From Gigantopelta aegis (Eukaryota; Mollusca; Gastropoda; Neomphalida; Peltospiridae): a DNA stretch of 64,000 nucleotides. How positions within the stretch are numbered: the stretch's first letter is position 1; every line of letters begins with the position of its first letter. Location of the stretch: positions 50,529,437-50,593,436 of the forward strand of contig NC_054704.1 of NCBI RefSeq assembly GCF_016097555.1, in the 5' to 3' direction. Both the position numbers and the translations under genes were made by a program. The notes beneath the pieces are model-generated. The model made no database searches. It was not told the origin of the DNA and saw nothing but the letters and a program-made list of their open reading frames with translations. Below, piece by piece: positions 22,439 to 33,800 of the stretch.

Positions 22439-23528
22439 TATATTTAACATTTGTAATCCACCATCTTTGAATTCTTGAGCTAATAAGACTCGTTTTATTT
22501 TATCGGGTTTATTTTGCCAAATGAATTTATGAAATAATCTATTCAAATTGTCAACTTCTTTTTTGGATGGGTTTGGTAGTGAAGTTAGTAAATTTGTAAT
22601 TTTAGGTAGTATTAGTGTTTTTAATACGGTTATTCTTCCTAAGACAGTTAACTTCCTTATTGACGATAGTTTTATCAATAGTTTAATTTCATTAATTTTT
22701 GTGGGGTAATTCGCTTTAACAATTAATTGTAAATGTACTGTAAACGTTATTCCGAGCATCTTAAATTCTGTTGTATTCCATTCCAATTTCCATCTTGAAT
22801 GGTGATAAACATCTTTTGAGTTTTTTTACTGCCTATCCAAATAGCTTTTGATTTTGTATAATTTATTTTTAATCCAGATACTGTGGCATAATATTCTAAT
22901 ATTGTTAAAGTATTAAACAGAGATCCAGGAGTTCCATCCAATATAAAAGTTGTATCGTCTGCGTATTGGGATATTAAATATTGTTCACCATCTATTGTTA
23001 TTCCATTTATGTTTTCGTTATCTTTTATTAATATAGCTAGAATTTCAGCACAAATAATAAAAATATAAGGAGAAAGTGGATCACCTTGTCTACATCCTCT
23101 TTCTAATTTAAATGTCTCTGACAGAAAGCCATTTAGAATCACCCTCGACATTGAATTATTATATAGAGTTTTAATCCAGTTTTTAATTGAGGCTTTGAAA
23201 TTAAAAATGTCTAATGATTTTTCAATAAATGCCCATGATACAGAGTCGAAAGCTTTTTCAAAATCTACCAAAAGCAGGAGACCTGGTATATCGAGGACGT
23301 CCGTGTAGTGCATGATATCATATATTAATCGAATGTTTTCACCAATATATCTACCTTTAATGAAACCAGTTTGATCGTTACTAATTATTTTATCTAGCAC
23401 TGTTTTTATTCTATTGGCAATACAGCCTGAAGCTAGTTTATATGTACAGTTAGGCAATATTAAAGGCCTCCAATTTTTTAAAAACTGTTTTGGTTTATTT
23501 GGTTTGGGAATACAGGTAATGATATTCT
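22439..23528 (-). pseudogene. LINE A reverse transcriptase
   Basis: Contains the fingers/palm motifs QTGFIKGRYIGENIRLIYD, DFEKAFDSVSW, RGCRQGDPLSPYIF and YADDT, then after a frameshift near 22790 the region KLTVLGRITVLKTLILPKI. The frame runs into the Tc1 end at 22436. Reverse transcription of LINE RNA at the target site would have been its role. Confidence 0.85.
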
Positions 23529-23700
23529 TTTTTGTTTTGTCTTGTTAAAAATATTACTATGAAAATGAACGATCACACATGACCCATCTCATGATCAGTT
23601 TCGGAATCGTTTTCTTGAGTGGCACAATACTGCAGATGCATACATGTTCATTATCATGCATGACTAAGATGCCTACATGGATTTTATTTTTCTCAGGTAG

Positions 23701-23782
23701 ATTGTGCACACACGTGGATCTTATTTCGCTTTTATTGTTATAAAAAAATAAAAGCGAAATAAGATCCACGTGTGTGCACAAT
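23701..23782. repeat. Perfect 36-bp hairpin
   Basis: Arms 23701-23736 and 23747-23782 are exact reverse complements (ATTGTGCACACACGTGGATC at the base), separated by a 10-nt A/T loop. No mismatch in 36 bp. A short open frame crosses it but only because the palindrome lacks stops. Confidence 0.9.
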
Positions 23783-24241
23783 GTGACAATTGTGAATTGG
23801 AATGACTGTCAATTAAGGTGTAAAATTTTCGTTTTGTTTGCATTTGCCTGTGTTTTCCTTTTCAGTTTAAATAAAATAACCGAACAAAAATAATTACATT
23901 TATACTGTTTACTATTATTTTTAAAATGCGGGAAAGGTGTTTTTAGACTCGTTTTAGCATTCTTAATATCAATAAGGATGACCTACTTCGCGTTTTTATA
24001 CACGAAAACAGGTGAATTATTTATTTTGAAATTATGATATAATTATTGATAATTCTAATATTTTTTTAATTGCACCCTTAACAATAAATATGTTTATTAT
24101 TATCATTATTATTGGTTTGTTGTGTTCGATTATATTTTTAAAATGATAATTATGATCCTCGGATGCTATCCCATTGGGAGCATATATGTCCATCCATCCC
24201 TACCTCGCTACAAGTTATTAATACGTCAATGACATCAACAG
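23783..24241. other. AT-rich spacer, nothing recognised
   Basis: No supported feature. Confidence 0.35.
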
Positions 24242-24410
24242 GGGTGCGACGTATCCCAGTGAAAAAGCGTGCAGTCGGTCTAGGATCGATGTCAGTCAGT
24301 GCACCACTAGGACCTACTGGTATCTCAAATGTTTGACATCCAATATCCGATGCTTAATAAATCGATCTGTGTGCTCTAGTTGTGTCTTTAAACAAAACAA
24401 AACTTTAACA
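24242..24410 (+). mobile_element. SINE A, internally deleted
   Basis: The head (GTGCGACGTATCCCAGTG, GGTCTAGGATCGAT) joins almost directly to the tail (CAAATGTTTGACATCCAATA, GTGCTCTAGTTGTGTC). Most of the core is missing. Confidence 0.75.
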
Positions 24411-24459
24411 TCAACAGCTTTGCAGGGTTCAACATGAGAAGTAAAATATGGGCTGCTGT

Positions 24460-24568
24460 TTTTTTTTTTTTTTTTTTTGTTTGTTTGTTTGGTTGGTTTT
24501 TTTGTTTTTTTGTTTTTTTGTTGTTGTTGTTTTTTTTTTTTTTTTTTTTTTTTTTTGGGGGGGGGGGG
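24460..24568. repeat. T/G-rich low-complexity tract
   Basis: Poly(T) with GTTT, GTTG units, ending in nine to ten G. Both strands appear open only because of the composition. Confidence 0.9.
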
Positions 24569-24569
24569 T

Positions 24570-25220
24570 AAATAGCAGGCCAAAGGAAATTATCCTACCA
24601 AAAACAAATACGACTTGCTGAACACAGGATGGCATGGGATGAAGAAAGGGTGTAGGATAGTGTGTGAACAATTACGGCATTATGGAATTAAAAAAGATAT
24701 ATAACGGAATTGCGACCTAAATTATAGAAGAAGAGATAATCGTGGGTGCATTTGTCTCTTGAAAATTACCAGCACTTTTGGTAGGGTGCGTTGCAGGTGA
24801 ATTTCATTTTCACTGCTAGGGCTAAAAAAATTAACAGCTTTTTTATTTTCACAGGCAGCTATTTTGAGCCCCGATTTTAATAATTACATGTTGGGTTTTT
24901 TTAATTTTTTTATTCAAATTTTATTTGGAAACTTTCTTAAAATATTTTTAAAATGTATATATAAATATTCAACAAGGGAAGATCCAGAATTTAACACACA
25001 TTTGCTGTGCATGGACAATTTGTATTGCTTCTAAATATAAAATATATTTATTGGACTTAAAATAACAATTTATGAGAGGAAGCCATTGATTGGTACGTTT
25101 GTCTGGGTTTTAATCCTGGTTTTGTTCTCATTACACATACAATAGCAGAAATACACAAAATGGTGTGAAATGCGTTCACTACATGCTCAATCATGCTGCA
25201 TGCAATGCACTTGAAATGCC
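24570..25220. other. Spacer; possible hAT-like terminus
   Basis: GCTATTTTGAGCCCCG at about 24861 resembles the complement of the CAGGGCTC-type ends seen at 15944. Nothing else is recognised. Confidence 0.35.
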
Positions 25221-25224
25221 AGTA

Positions 25225-26319
25225 TGTGGACACATAAAAGTCACGTAATGGTGTCATATTCCTCGTCACATTAAGAATGCTACAACTCAGATAAGAACAA
25301 AAGGAGCGAGCGTTGGGCATGGTTCAAGGGGTTACTTAGCAAAGCCAAGTTTCTAGGACTTTCAGAGTCCATCCATCAACTATTGGACGACTTGTTGAAC
25401 GTCATCAACAGACCGGGAGTGTCCGTGATCGACCTCGACCTGGTCAACGTCCCGTTACGACCCCACGCCAAGATCGGCAGATTCGACGACACCACCTCCG
25501 TGACCGGTTCAGAACTGCGACGATGACAGCAAGCAACATGATAGGACGTCATGGAAGGCCTATCCATCCGATGACGGTCATCCGTCGACTCAGAACGGCT
25601 GGACTCAGATGCAGACGCCCGTACAACGGTAACATCATGACACCGCGACATCGTGCTGCGAGACTACAGTTTGCTTTCCAGAATGGTAATCATCCACCAG
25701 CCTTTTACCGGAGCATTGTTTTTTCAGATGAGTCCCGTTTCTCCGTCTCCTTTGCCGATGGAAGAGCACGTGTGTACAAGAGAATCCATGAACGGTACGC
25801 TGACGGATGTGTGAGGGAACGTGATCGGTTTGGCGGCGATTGTCTGATGATATAGGGAAAAATCAACTGTGATTTCAGGAGTGATCTCATCATTGTCCAC
25901 GATGCCCGTACAGCCCAGCGTTATGTTGACGTTATTCTAAGACCAGTTCTTTTGCGCCGTCACCGAAGATCAGGAGGTCCCCTTCTGTTTCAACAAGATA
26001 ATGCTCGTCCACATACTGCAAGAATTACCCAGACATTCCTGCAACAAGCCGGTATCGCCGTTATGAACTGGCCCGCCGTTTCACTGGATTTGAACCCAAC
26101 TGAACACATGTGGAATGAGTTAGGACGTCGTGTACGTCACCGGCAGTCACCACTGCGTAACGCCACCGGCAGTCACCACTGCGTAACGCCACTGAGCTTG
26201 TACAGGCGTTGCAGGAGTGGAGGAATATTCCTGTGGCTTATTTGAGATGTTTGTGCCAATCCTTTCCCCGTCGTCTTCACGCATGCTCACGGGCTAATGA
26301 TGGACACACCAGATACTGA
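25225..26319 (+). pseudogene. Dead Tc1-like transposase, copy 3
   Basis: Read on the plus strand from about 25302, one frame gives ERALGMVQGVT, a TAG at codon 12, then QSQVSRTFRVHPSTIGRLVE and RPRPGQRPVTTPRQ, continuing to VFSDESRFSVSF (first Asp). A second TAG lies near 25853 and a frameshift follows; the core resumes as LLFQQDNARPHTARITQTFL and SLDLNPTEHMWNEL. Asp and Glu are 34 residues apart, so it is DD34E. A 22-bp repeat (GTCACCGGCAGTCACCACTG region, 26138-26190) duplicates a piece near the end. It ends at GHTRY and a TGA at 26317-26319. It is a different subfamily from the two intact Tc1 copies. Confidence 0.85.
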
Positions 26320-26514
26320 CCTTGATGGGGGAGGGGGTGAACTTTTCGATTACGAATGCAACTCGATTACTGATGATAACTGGCCATGTTTCCACGTGAA
26401 TGTATCTCATGCATACCAGTCATTAATGTCATATTACATTATCCATTAATTTATTAATAGTTTGTCGTTATTTGCAATGAAAAGTTGTTTTTTCGTTTTC
26501 ATTGTGTTTCAGTA

Positions 26515-26849
26515 TATAAGTGTACAAGACTTATGTGTGTGTGTGGGACTGCCCCTAGTCCTGGAAAAAAATCCTCAAATTCGGGCAAAAACAATAGAGA
26601 AATTCGAGCAAAATGAGCTGGTATGAACACGTTTTACCATGTATTTTCATCATTCTACCCATAATATTATAGTTGTAATACATGTAAAAATGCGTGGCAA
26701 TTCATTTGCAACCCTATATAGCTGTTTGGCAGTAATGCTAATATGAATAAATGTTGCAATTCAGATTCGGGCACTAATTTTGTTTAATTTGGGCAAAAAT
26801 CAGCCTGCCCCTCCCCCACCCTACAAAATTGGGAGCCCGTACGCCTATG
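26515..26849 (+). repeat. TIR repeat family X, copy 1
   Basis: About 335 bp starting near TATAAGTGTACAAGAC and ending CCCGTACGCCTATG. The complement of the end, CATAGGCGTAC, resembles the start, so this looks like a small inverted-repeat element. Landmarks: TCCTCAAATTCGGGCAAAAA, CATCATTCTACC, TTGCAACCCTATATAGCTG. No coding sequence. Confidence 0.7.
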
Positions 26850-27387
26850 CTGTTAATAAGTGTTAGTCCTAGTCAACAAAACATGTATCTTTAACGACCT
26901 GTAGTTTAGTATTTAATAAAATACACAACTGAAATGTTCTTCTTACAGGTTTTGTTAAGGTGTTAAAAATTGGCTCCTTTTAAGTTCAGGCGTTTGCAAG
27001 GGTTCTTCAGCATTTCACTCGACTCATTTTATCCTGTACAAATTAAACACTCCAAAACACCCTAAATATTACAGATTGGGTCTGTAAACATGGTGGGTGG
27101 TCCATTTCCTGCTTGGAAACACTGTACAGCTTCAACATTTATTTTATCTTTGCAAATAGCACATGATTATGAATAATACTATGGGCAATAAGACTGAAAT
27201 GCTCAGCAGAAAGTACAATCTGTGGTAAAATTACTGAAGCATGGTGTTCCAGGTGTTACAACGTGACAACTTTAAATTGTATGTACGCCTTCATGTTATT
27301 TATTGCTGTGCTTTCTATATCCACAGTTTTTTGCACCAACATCAATAATAGTTTTGTCACAATGTAATGCACGGTACCACACATACA
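26850..27387. other. Spacer, nothing recognised
   Basis: No feature supported. Confidence 0.35.
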
Positions 27388-27562
27388 TACACTGGACACA
27401 TAAAAGTCACGTAATGGTGTCATATTCATCGTCACATTAAGAATACCACGACTCAGATAAGAACAAAAGGAGCGAGCGTTGGGCATGGTTCAAGGGGTGA
27501 CTTAGCAAAGCCAAGTTTCTAGGACTTTCAGAGTCCATCCATCAACTATTGGACGACTTGTC
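27388..27562 (+). pseudogene. 5' fragment of the copy-3 Tc1 family
   Basis: Nearly identical to 25225-25400 (GGACACATAAAAGTCACGTA through ATTGGACGACTTGT). It carries the same TAG in the same transposase codon as the copy at 25225 and stops abruptly at the start of repeat X. Confidence 0.85.
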
Positions 27563-27573
27563 GGGTGATATAA

Positions 27574-27789
27574 ATTGGTCTGAAACCTTTTCATCATGTA
27601 TTTCCATCATTCTACCAACAATATTAATTGTAATCCATGTTTAAAAAAAGCATAGTGGTTCGTTTGCAACCCCTTGCAGCAATGATAATATGAATAAATG
27701 TACGTTCTTATCCAGATTTGGGCATTTTCGTTTAATTCTGGCAAACATCACCCTCTCCCCCTACAAAAATGAGAGCCCGTACGCCAATG
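27574..27789 (+). repeat. TIR repeat family X, copy 2 (5'-truncated)
   Basis: Matches the copy at 26515 from TTTTCATCATGTATTTCC to GAGAGCCCGTACGCCAATG. The first ~100 bp are missing; it directly follows the Tc1 fragment. Confidence 0.7.
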
Positions 27790-28027
27790 CACGGGAGGTC
27801 ATGACAGATCCTCATATTAAAAGGCAGAATGAACTACCAATGTTTTAGTGATTGAATAAGGTTGTAGAGAGATGGTTATTTTCTGAAAAGTAAGAACTCA
27901 ATAATCAGACATAAAAGTTCTATTTTTGACACGAACTGAACCACCAAAGTGATCATAACGTACCAGTATTAAAGTGTGTTTGTCTGACATTCAGATTTAA
28001 AAAGTTATATTGTTCTGCATGTGTAAA

Positions 28028-28672
28028 CATAAGCGTACAAGACATAGGGGTTGGGTGGGAGCAGAGCAACAGCCCCACTAGTGCTGGAGAAAATCCTCCA
28101 ATTCAGGCAAAAACGATGGAAGAAGTTTTTGTTTAACGACACCACTAGAGAACATTGATTAATTAATCATTGGTTATTGGATGTCAAACATTTGGTAAAT
28201 TGGACACATAGTCGTCAGAGAAAACCTGCTACATTTTTCCTAATGCAGAAAGGGATCTTTTATATGCACTTTCCCACAGACAGGAAAGCACACACCATGG
28301 CCTTTGTTCAGTCGTGGTGCACTAGCTGGAACAAGGAAAAAAACAACAACAATCATTTGAATGGATCCACTGAGGTGGCTCGTTCCTGCGACGCAAGCAT
28401 CTCAAGCGAGCACTTAACCGAATGAGCTAAATCCTGCCTTGCAAAAACGATGGAGATATTAGAGCAAAATCAGCTGTCCTCAAACAATTAGACCATGTAG
28501 TTGCATCATTCTACCCACAATTTTAGTTGTAATACAGTAAAATATGCTTAGGGATTCGTTTACAACCCTATATAGCTGTTTGGCAGTAATGCTACTATGA
28601 ATAAATATTGTTATCCAGTTTTGGGCATTTTCGTACAATTAGGGCCAAAACCTGGGAGCCCGTACTCTTATG
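28028..28672 (+). repeat. TIR repeat family X, copy 3, split by a SINE
   Basis: Starts CATAAGCGTACAAGACATAG and ends CCCGTACTCTTATG. The SINE at 28121-28440 divides it; removing the SINE and one target duplication restores a continuous family X sequence. Confidence 0.75.
28121..28440 (-). mobile_element. SINE A copy with perfect 14-bp target duplication
   Basis: Minus-strand SINE: tail GTTTAACGACACCACTAGAG, core GGGATCTTTTATATGCACTT, tRNA-like head ending GAGCTAAATCCTGCCTT. GCAAAAACGATGGA occurs on both sides (28107-28120 and 28441-28454). Confidence 0.92.
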
Positions 28673-28881
28673 ATGGTAGATGTGACAACATAGGCATTGG
28701 AGAAGAAAAAACTGCTGCCACAACGTGGGCTTCTCCTTTCGGTTAGCCACATACGTGTACCTTTTATGTGTACCTTGGTGTAATCATAAAGGCAATTACC
28801 AGTTTATTGGTGTACTGGTTCACAGACAGAACTCTTGATTTGAAGATTTGCACCAGCAATATTGTCATTTAATGCCAGCCA

Positions 28882-29155
28882 GGGTTTCTTGCTGAGGGTA
28901 AAATGGGTATGGCACCATACCCAAATTTTTTGTAGATTAATTTTTTTAAAGTTAACCTTTTGAGAAAATTAATTACTCTTTATCATTACTGTATGATTTT
29001 CTTAACCCGTAACCCATTTTCGTTCTGGGGGAGGCCCCCCATACCCCTTGTTGACTGTGGTTGCATTCAATTCCATAGTGCCATACCCAAAAATTTCTTT
29101 CTGGCAGAAATACTGCCAGCAAAAAAGTATCCCAATACCTCATAACCAAGGACCC
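28882..29155. repeat. Dispersed repeat family R2, longer copy
   Basis: Shares TATCATTACTGTATGATTTT and GTGCCATACCCAAAAATTTC with 1-135. Its two sides both carry a CCATACCCAAA motif, hinting at inverted or duplicated ends. Non-coding. Confidence 0.65.
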
Positions 29156-29937
29156 TGGTCTAACTAAATAATTCTATAAAGTGAACAAGTCGTAGATAAC
29201 ACAGATCTTTTATTGTCTTCTCATGTCTAGAAAATGATAATTACATAAAATATACATTACAGGAGTTGACTATGTCTTTATCTTCCATATTTAAGTGACG
29301 TCTGCCCATTCTTAAATTTCATGTTGTATGTTATTTACCGACATCTTCCTTGTAAAATAACTGACAAGATGATGCTAAAAATGTGTAAAACATTAATAGC
29401 CGACAGCACTGCTCAGATTACTACTTGAATCAACAACATACCAGAATTTATTTTTTTGTAACCTAAAAATCAGTCAGTGATTTCATGCTTTGACATTTGT
29501 ACAGAATTCTGTATCTTGGTGTCTTACTGGGTATTTTTTGACAGCCAGCCAGCAGCAATACATCAAGAGGTACTCACCACGGAGAAACTGTACAGTTTAA
29601 TTTATCAACTGTCCACAATAACTATTTTTTGTTACACACCCTTTGGTGAGAACACCATGCGTTATATTTGGTTACACATGGTCGTTTACACACGTACGTG
29701 TGTTAATTTCAAGACATACGACTGGCTGCTCCTAGGTAATGACAAGGTCACCAATGCCATACATCCAATCAAAAACTACACAATGGAAATCGATTAGACT
29801 GTGACGTATAGTTAACCTGACATTCATGTGTCTGACGCGTAAGCCAACTTGTACAAGTGCAACAACTGTAAATAACTTTTAGTCGAAAAAGATGTTAAAA
29901 TTTGCTTAAAACCTAGTTTTTGAGGATATGTAAGAAA
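29156..29937. other. Spacer, nothing recognised
   Basis: A 106-codon open frame (29477-29797) is present but lacks homology I recognise and has AT-biased, random-looking composition. Confidence 0.35.
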
Positions 29938-30083
29938 TAGAATAATACATTTGTGTCCATTAGATACCATTTATCTCACAACTCGTTTAAAAACGTATCA
30001 AACTTGCTTTCGCTCGTTAAGATACATTTCAAAACAAGTGTTGTGAGATAAATGGTATCTAACGGCCATGTATTATTCTCTAT
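29938..30083. repeat. Long imperfect hairpin
   Basis: GATACCATTTATCTCACAAC (left) pairs with GTTGTGAGATAAATGGTATC (right), and the pairing extends outward through GAATAATACAT / ATGTATTATTC. Arms are about 50-60 bp with a few mismatches around a ~40-nt centre. Likely a fold-back MITE. Confidence 0.8.
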
Positions 30084-30419
30084 GGTCTTAACATGTTTTG
30101 AGGGTATGGTTAACACAACAGTGTCTGACCATGACAAACATAATTAAACTTTTAGTGGCTGTATGTAAAAGTAAACTGGCTAATTTGATTGAAATTGATA
30201 ATATGCTAATAAATGCAAACAACAGTCAGTTAGATTTTACAAAAGTGTATTTGGGTGTTTTTTTAATATGTTTTTTTAAAAATTTATATTTATATTTTTT
30301 TAATTATTATTATTATTTAATCAGTATTATGGAAAGGAATGTTTGTTTAATACTCAGCACATTGTAATCAGCAGCTATCAGGTGCCCCACAATGATAACA
30401 CTTAGTTCTGTGATTTATA

Positions 30420-30650
30420 GAAAGGACTCATTTATGCAAAAAGGGCTACTTGTTCTTATCAGCAGCAAGGGCCCTTCCATATGCACAATTCCACTGAATG
30501 GACAGCACATACCAGAGACTTTGAAATACCACTTGTGGAGCACAGGCTGTCCCTGGAAGAATAACTCAATAGGTCTGCCGAGCTGGATCAATCTTACAAA
30601 CCATCACATCTCACGTGAGCACTTGACCAATTAGCTATATCCCACGTTAG
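30420..30650 (-). mobile_element. Old SINE copy
   Basis: Diverged minus-strand SINE core (AGCAGCAAGGGCCCTTCCAT, ATGGACAGCACATACCAGAG) with a decayed head (ACCAATTAGCTATATCCCAC). It lies just downstream of the WDR83 stop. Confidence 0.6.
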
Positions 30651-30733
30651 GCATCATGATTTTATGTACCCAGCAAATCTCGTCTATGTGGTAAGTGAAT
30701 GGAATGGAATTATGAGGTCCAGTTTCTAATGGA

Positions 30734-30877
30734 TTAGTCCTTTGATTCTGAATGTTTAGATTTCCAGACAAACATCTTGTCAGCAGATGCCGTCAGCAAG
30801 CAGGTTTCTGACGAATGAAACGACAGGGTATGTGTGGCTCTGGTTGTCTTGTGGTCAAGTTTTGTTGCTAGCTTGCC
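30734..30877 (-). CDS. WDR83: WDR83 exon 7, terminal
   Basis: Acceptor TATTTGTAG|GGCAAG; ends with TAA at 30734-30736. Encodes GKLATKLDHKTTRATHTLSF through CLLTASADKMFVW and a short polar tail, WD blade 7. Confidence 0.93.
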   Translation of the reverse strand, partial: GKLATKLDHKTTRATHTLSFHSSETCLLTASADKMFVWKSKHSESKD

Positions 30878-33800
30878 CTACAAATAAGAAATTAAAATGT
30901 TGGTAATAAACATCTGTAGCATATCTGTAACAAATGTAGCATATCTATAGCAAATCAAACATTTTGATTGGCAATATAAAGTGGTAAATTCAAAAATTTA
31001 CCACAAGGTTATTCACCAAAATTAATGGTGGAATAATATTCTTATATTTATACATATTCAAAAAGAAATTGCATTAAATGAACAAATATAATTTACAGAT
31101 CAATGCTTTACAATATTGCTCAATAGTTTACTTCTTTTTTTTTGACCGTCTGCAATAATAATGTAATCATTGAGAAAAGATATGTTGTCACTTTCATTGT
31201 GACAAACCATTTGCACTGATGTTGTCTGTCTGTGTCTCTATCAGTGAAATAAATCATAATAGTTGATTTCCTTTGAGGACACATAGATCTTTCAAACATT
31301 AACATTGTTACATGTTGTTAATCTTGCCCTATCAGCACAAAGAATGTATAATAGAATAGTGGATTCTTACCTCCACCAAATCCCATATATAAACAAAGCC
31401 ATCTTCGGAACCGCTCACAATGTGTGTATCTTTACTGTTAAGACAGCTGTCTATTTTGTACTCTTTGTTTTTATGTCCTTTGTATCTGCAAAGACAAGAC
31501 TAAATTTAACACGTCAAAGAGAAAACCCAAATCAGTCGTAAGTAGTTATGAACAGGGTTAATATTTTTAGCCTATTACTGACAATTATGAAAATGGTTTT
31601 ATCCACCTGATTTCTACAACTATAGTTAAGTGGGTTTTTTCTAAACCCGAACATCTATTTTACCCACTGTAGCTACAGGTTCACTTGCTTTGAACTTTAA
31701 ATCAAACCCCACCTTTATATGAAGGACTCAGTAGTATATCTTACATGTTGAGACTTTCATGAGTGTTGATACATTTCCGATCCCACATAAAATCAAATTG
31801 CTGGTAGGTTTTTTTCCCATTCTACATCTTAATAAACAAACGTTACTTGAATATTGATATTTTCATTAACAGGATGTTTTGCGATAAATTGTTATCCATT
31901 TCTATAATATATTCTGTGTTACATTTTCCCCCCTATAACAAGTAAAATTAAACACCCAAGTCTAAAGTCTTCAGCAGAAAAAGGGAGTCATCACTTGTGC
32001 TCCCCTCCAAACTTGTGTGTTAAGTTTTAGGAGAGTGGCAAACTGATCACCATACAATTGTATTTAAAAATTTAGGTGACTGCTTATGTCAGAAAAATTA
32101 TCTTCAGCTAGCATTGATTTTACAAAGTTGAAGACTGAGGTCCACAAACATCAACAAAAGTTCCATTTGGCAACTCATGACATGAATCACATTATTAACA
32201 AATGTAGCTAATATAATATCATTACAAGATGTATGAAATGAAATTTCGCTACAGATCTATCCGGGTTTCTGCCAGAGAGTACAAAGGTTAAAATTATATA
32301 CCCTAAAATCTTTCAAATTAAAGGATACATTTTAATTTTAAAAAATTGAAGATTATAGTAAAAGAATTGCTGTTTACAATTTGTCAAAGTACATGAAATG
32401 CAGTTTTCAATTTCATAAGATTTCAAATCCATAACCACCCAGTAGGCGTTTGTATTAACAGTTTTGTTTTTATTAGGTATCCTCAAATTATTTTCTGGCA
32501 GAAAGCCCATCTATGTAAAATATATGGCTTTATGTATGAAAAGTATTTATATGTAACCCTTAAACATGCATGCATTTTCTAAACACAGATGTTTAGCCAC
32601 CCTATAGTCTTATTTTACCACGTTTACATACACGTACTTATACTGAATTATAGGTGTATGGGCTCCCATTATTGTAAGAGGGCAGGCTCACTTTTGCCCG
32701 AATTAAATGAAAATGCCAAAATCTGGATAAGAAAATTTATTCATATTAGCATTACTACCAAACAGCTACATGTATATTGGGTTGCAAACGAATCACTATG
32801 CATTTTTACATGGATTACAACTAATTTTGTGCGAATATCTGTATCATTTTTGCCCAAATTTGAGATTTTGCTCAGTCTCATATGCTTAGATATGAGCAGT
32901 TATCCTTTACCCAATAAATAAACCTGTATGGCTCAGGCCTAACCTCTTCTTCTTTCCTCCAGGGCTTAAATTTCTCTTAATTGTAATTTATATTTTATTA
33001 ATTTTATCTTTTTGAACTGGCTGCTCTAAAATATTAAATTTTTCAATTATTTAGGGTTATATTGTTATTTATTTTTGGACTTGCACTTTTAAATTTAAAT
33101 ATTATTAAAGTCCCTAGTCCCAATTTTGGTTTAAAAATCTAAATTGTCCCTTAGTATTCTGTCCTTGACCAAGCCACTGGCTATCCAGAGACTTGGCCTG
33201 CGACAGACATGCCTGAAACCTTAGTGGTATATGGGCATGTTAAAAATACTCACTCACTCATACGCTTATGTACTGAATTACATTTTTTATGAATTCTGCT
33301 GCTAATTATAAAATCCCTTTACATTAGATGATAATTACACGTAAGTTTGCTTTTAACTAAAAAACAGACAACACCCTGAACAATTGGTATTTTATGACAT
33401 GATCTGCTCATTACAAATACATGCTGGTGTAATGAACACAGAGTGAACTAACTCGTTGAGTAATTCTCCAGTATCTTTGTCCATCAGACGCAGTGTGTTG
33501 TCAAGGGTACTGATCAGTGTACACTGGCCATCACGGGTAAACGTCACACTCGTCACTGAGCCTACAAACCAAACAAATAGATTTATAACATAACATACAC
33601 CCCTTGAAATTCGCAATGGCAATCAGCAGTGTAACCACAAAATGTTGCTGTAAAACCGGCCTCGGTGGCGCAGTGGTTAAGCCATCGGACTACAGGCTGG
33701 TAGGTACAGGGTTCGCAGCCCGGTACCGGCTCCCACCCAGAGCGAGTTCTTAAGGGCTCAATGGGTAGGTGTAAGGCCACTACACCCTCTTCTCTCTCAC

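Larger units (their letters stand above)
19339..23528 (-). mobile_element. L1-like LINE (LINE A), 5'-truncated, with poly(A) tail
   Basis: Minus-strand non-LTR retrotransposon. On its coding strand it starts within the reverse transcriptase (IITCIPKPNKPKQFLKNWRP at about 23520), passes the catalytic YADD (22954-22965), a thumb and connection region, and a C-terminal Cys/His segment (CTFCGSSPETLTHLFYYC), then a 3' UTR and an A tail read as 31 T at 19339-19369. The poly(A) tail and motifs fit the L1/Tx1 group. The endonuclease and ORF1 are absent. A Tc1 element sits at 20943-22436. Multiple frameshifts and stops make it inactive. Confidence 0.85.

Noticed and set aside
29477..29797. 106-codon open frame
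   Set aside because: No recognisable domain, no upstream promoter or splice signals, composition like its surroundings.
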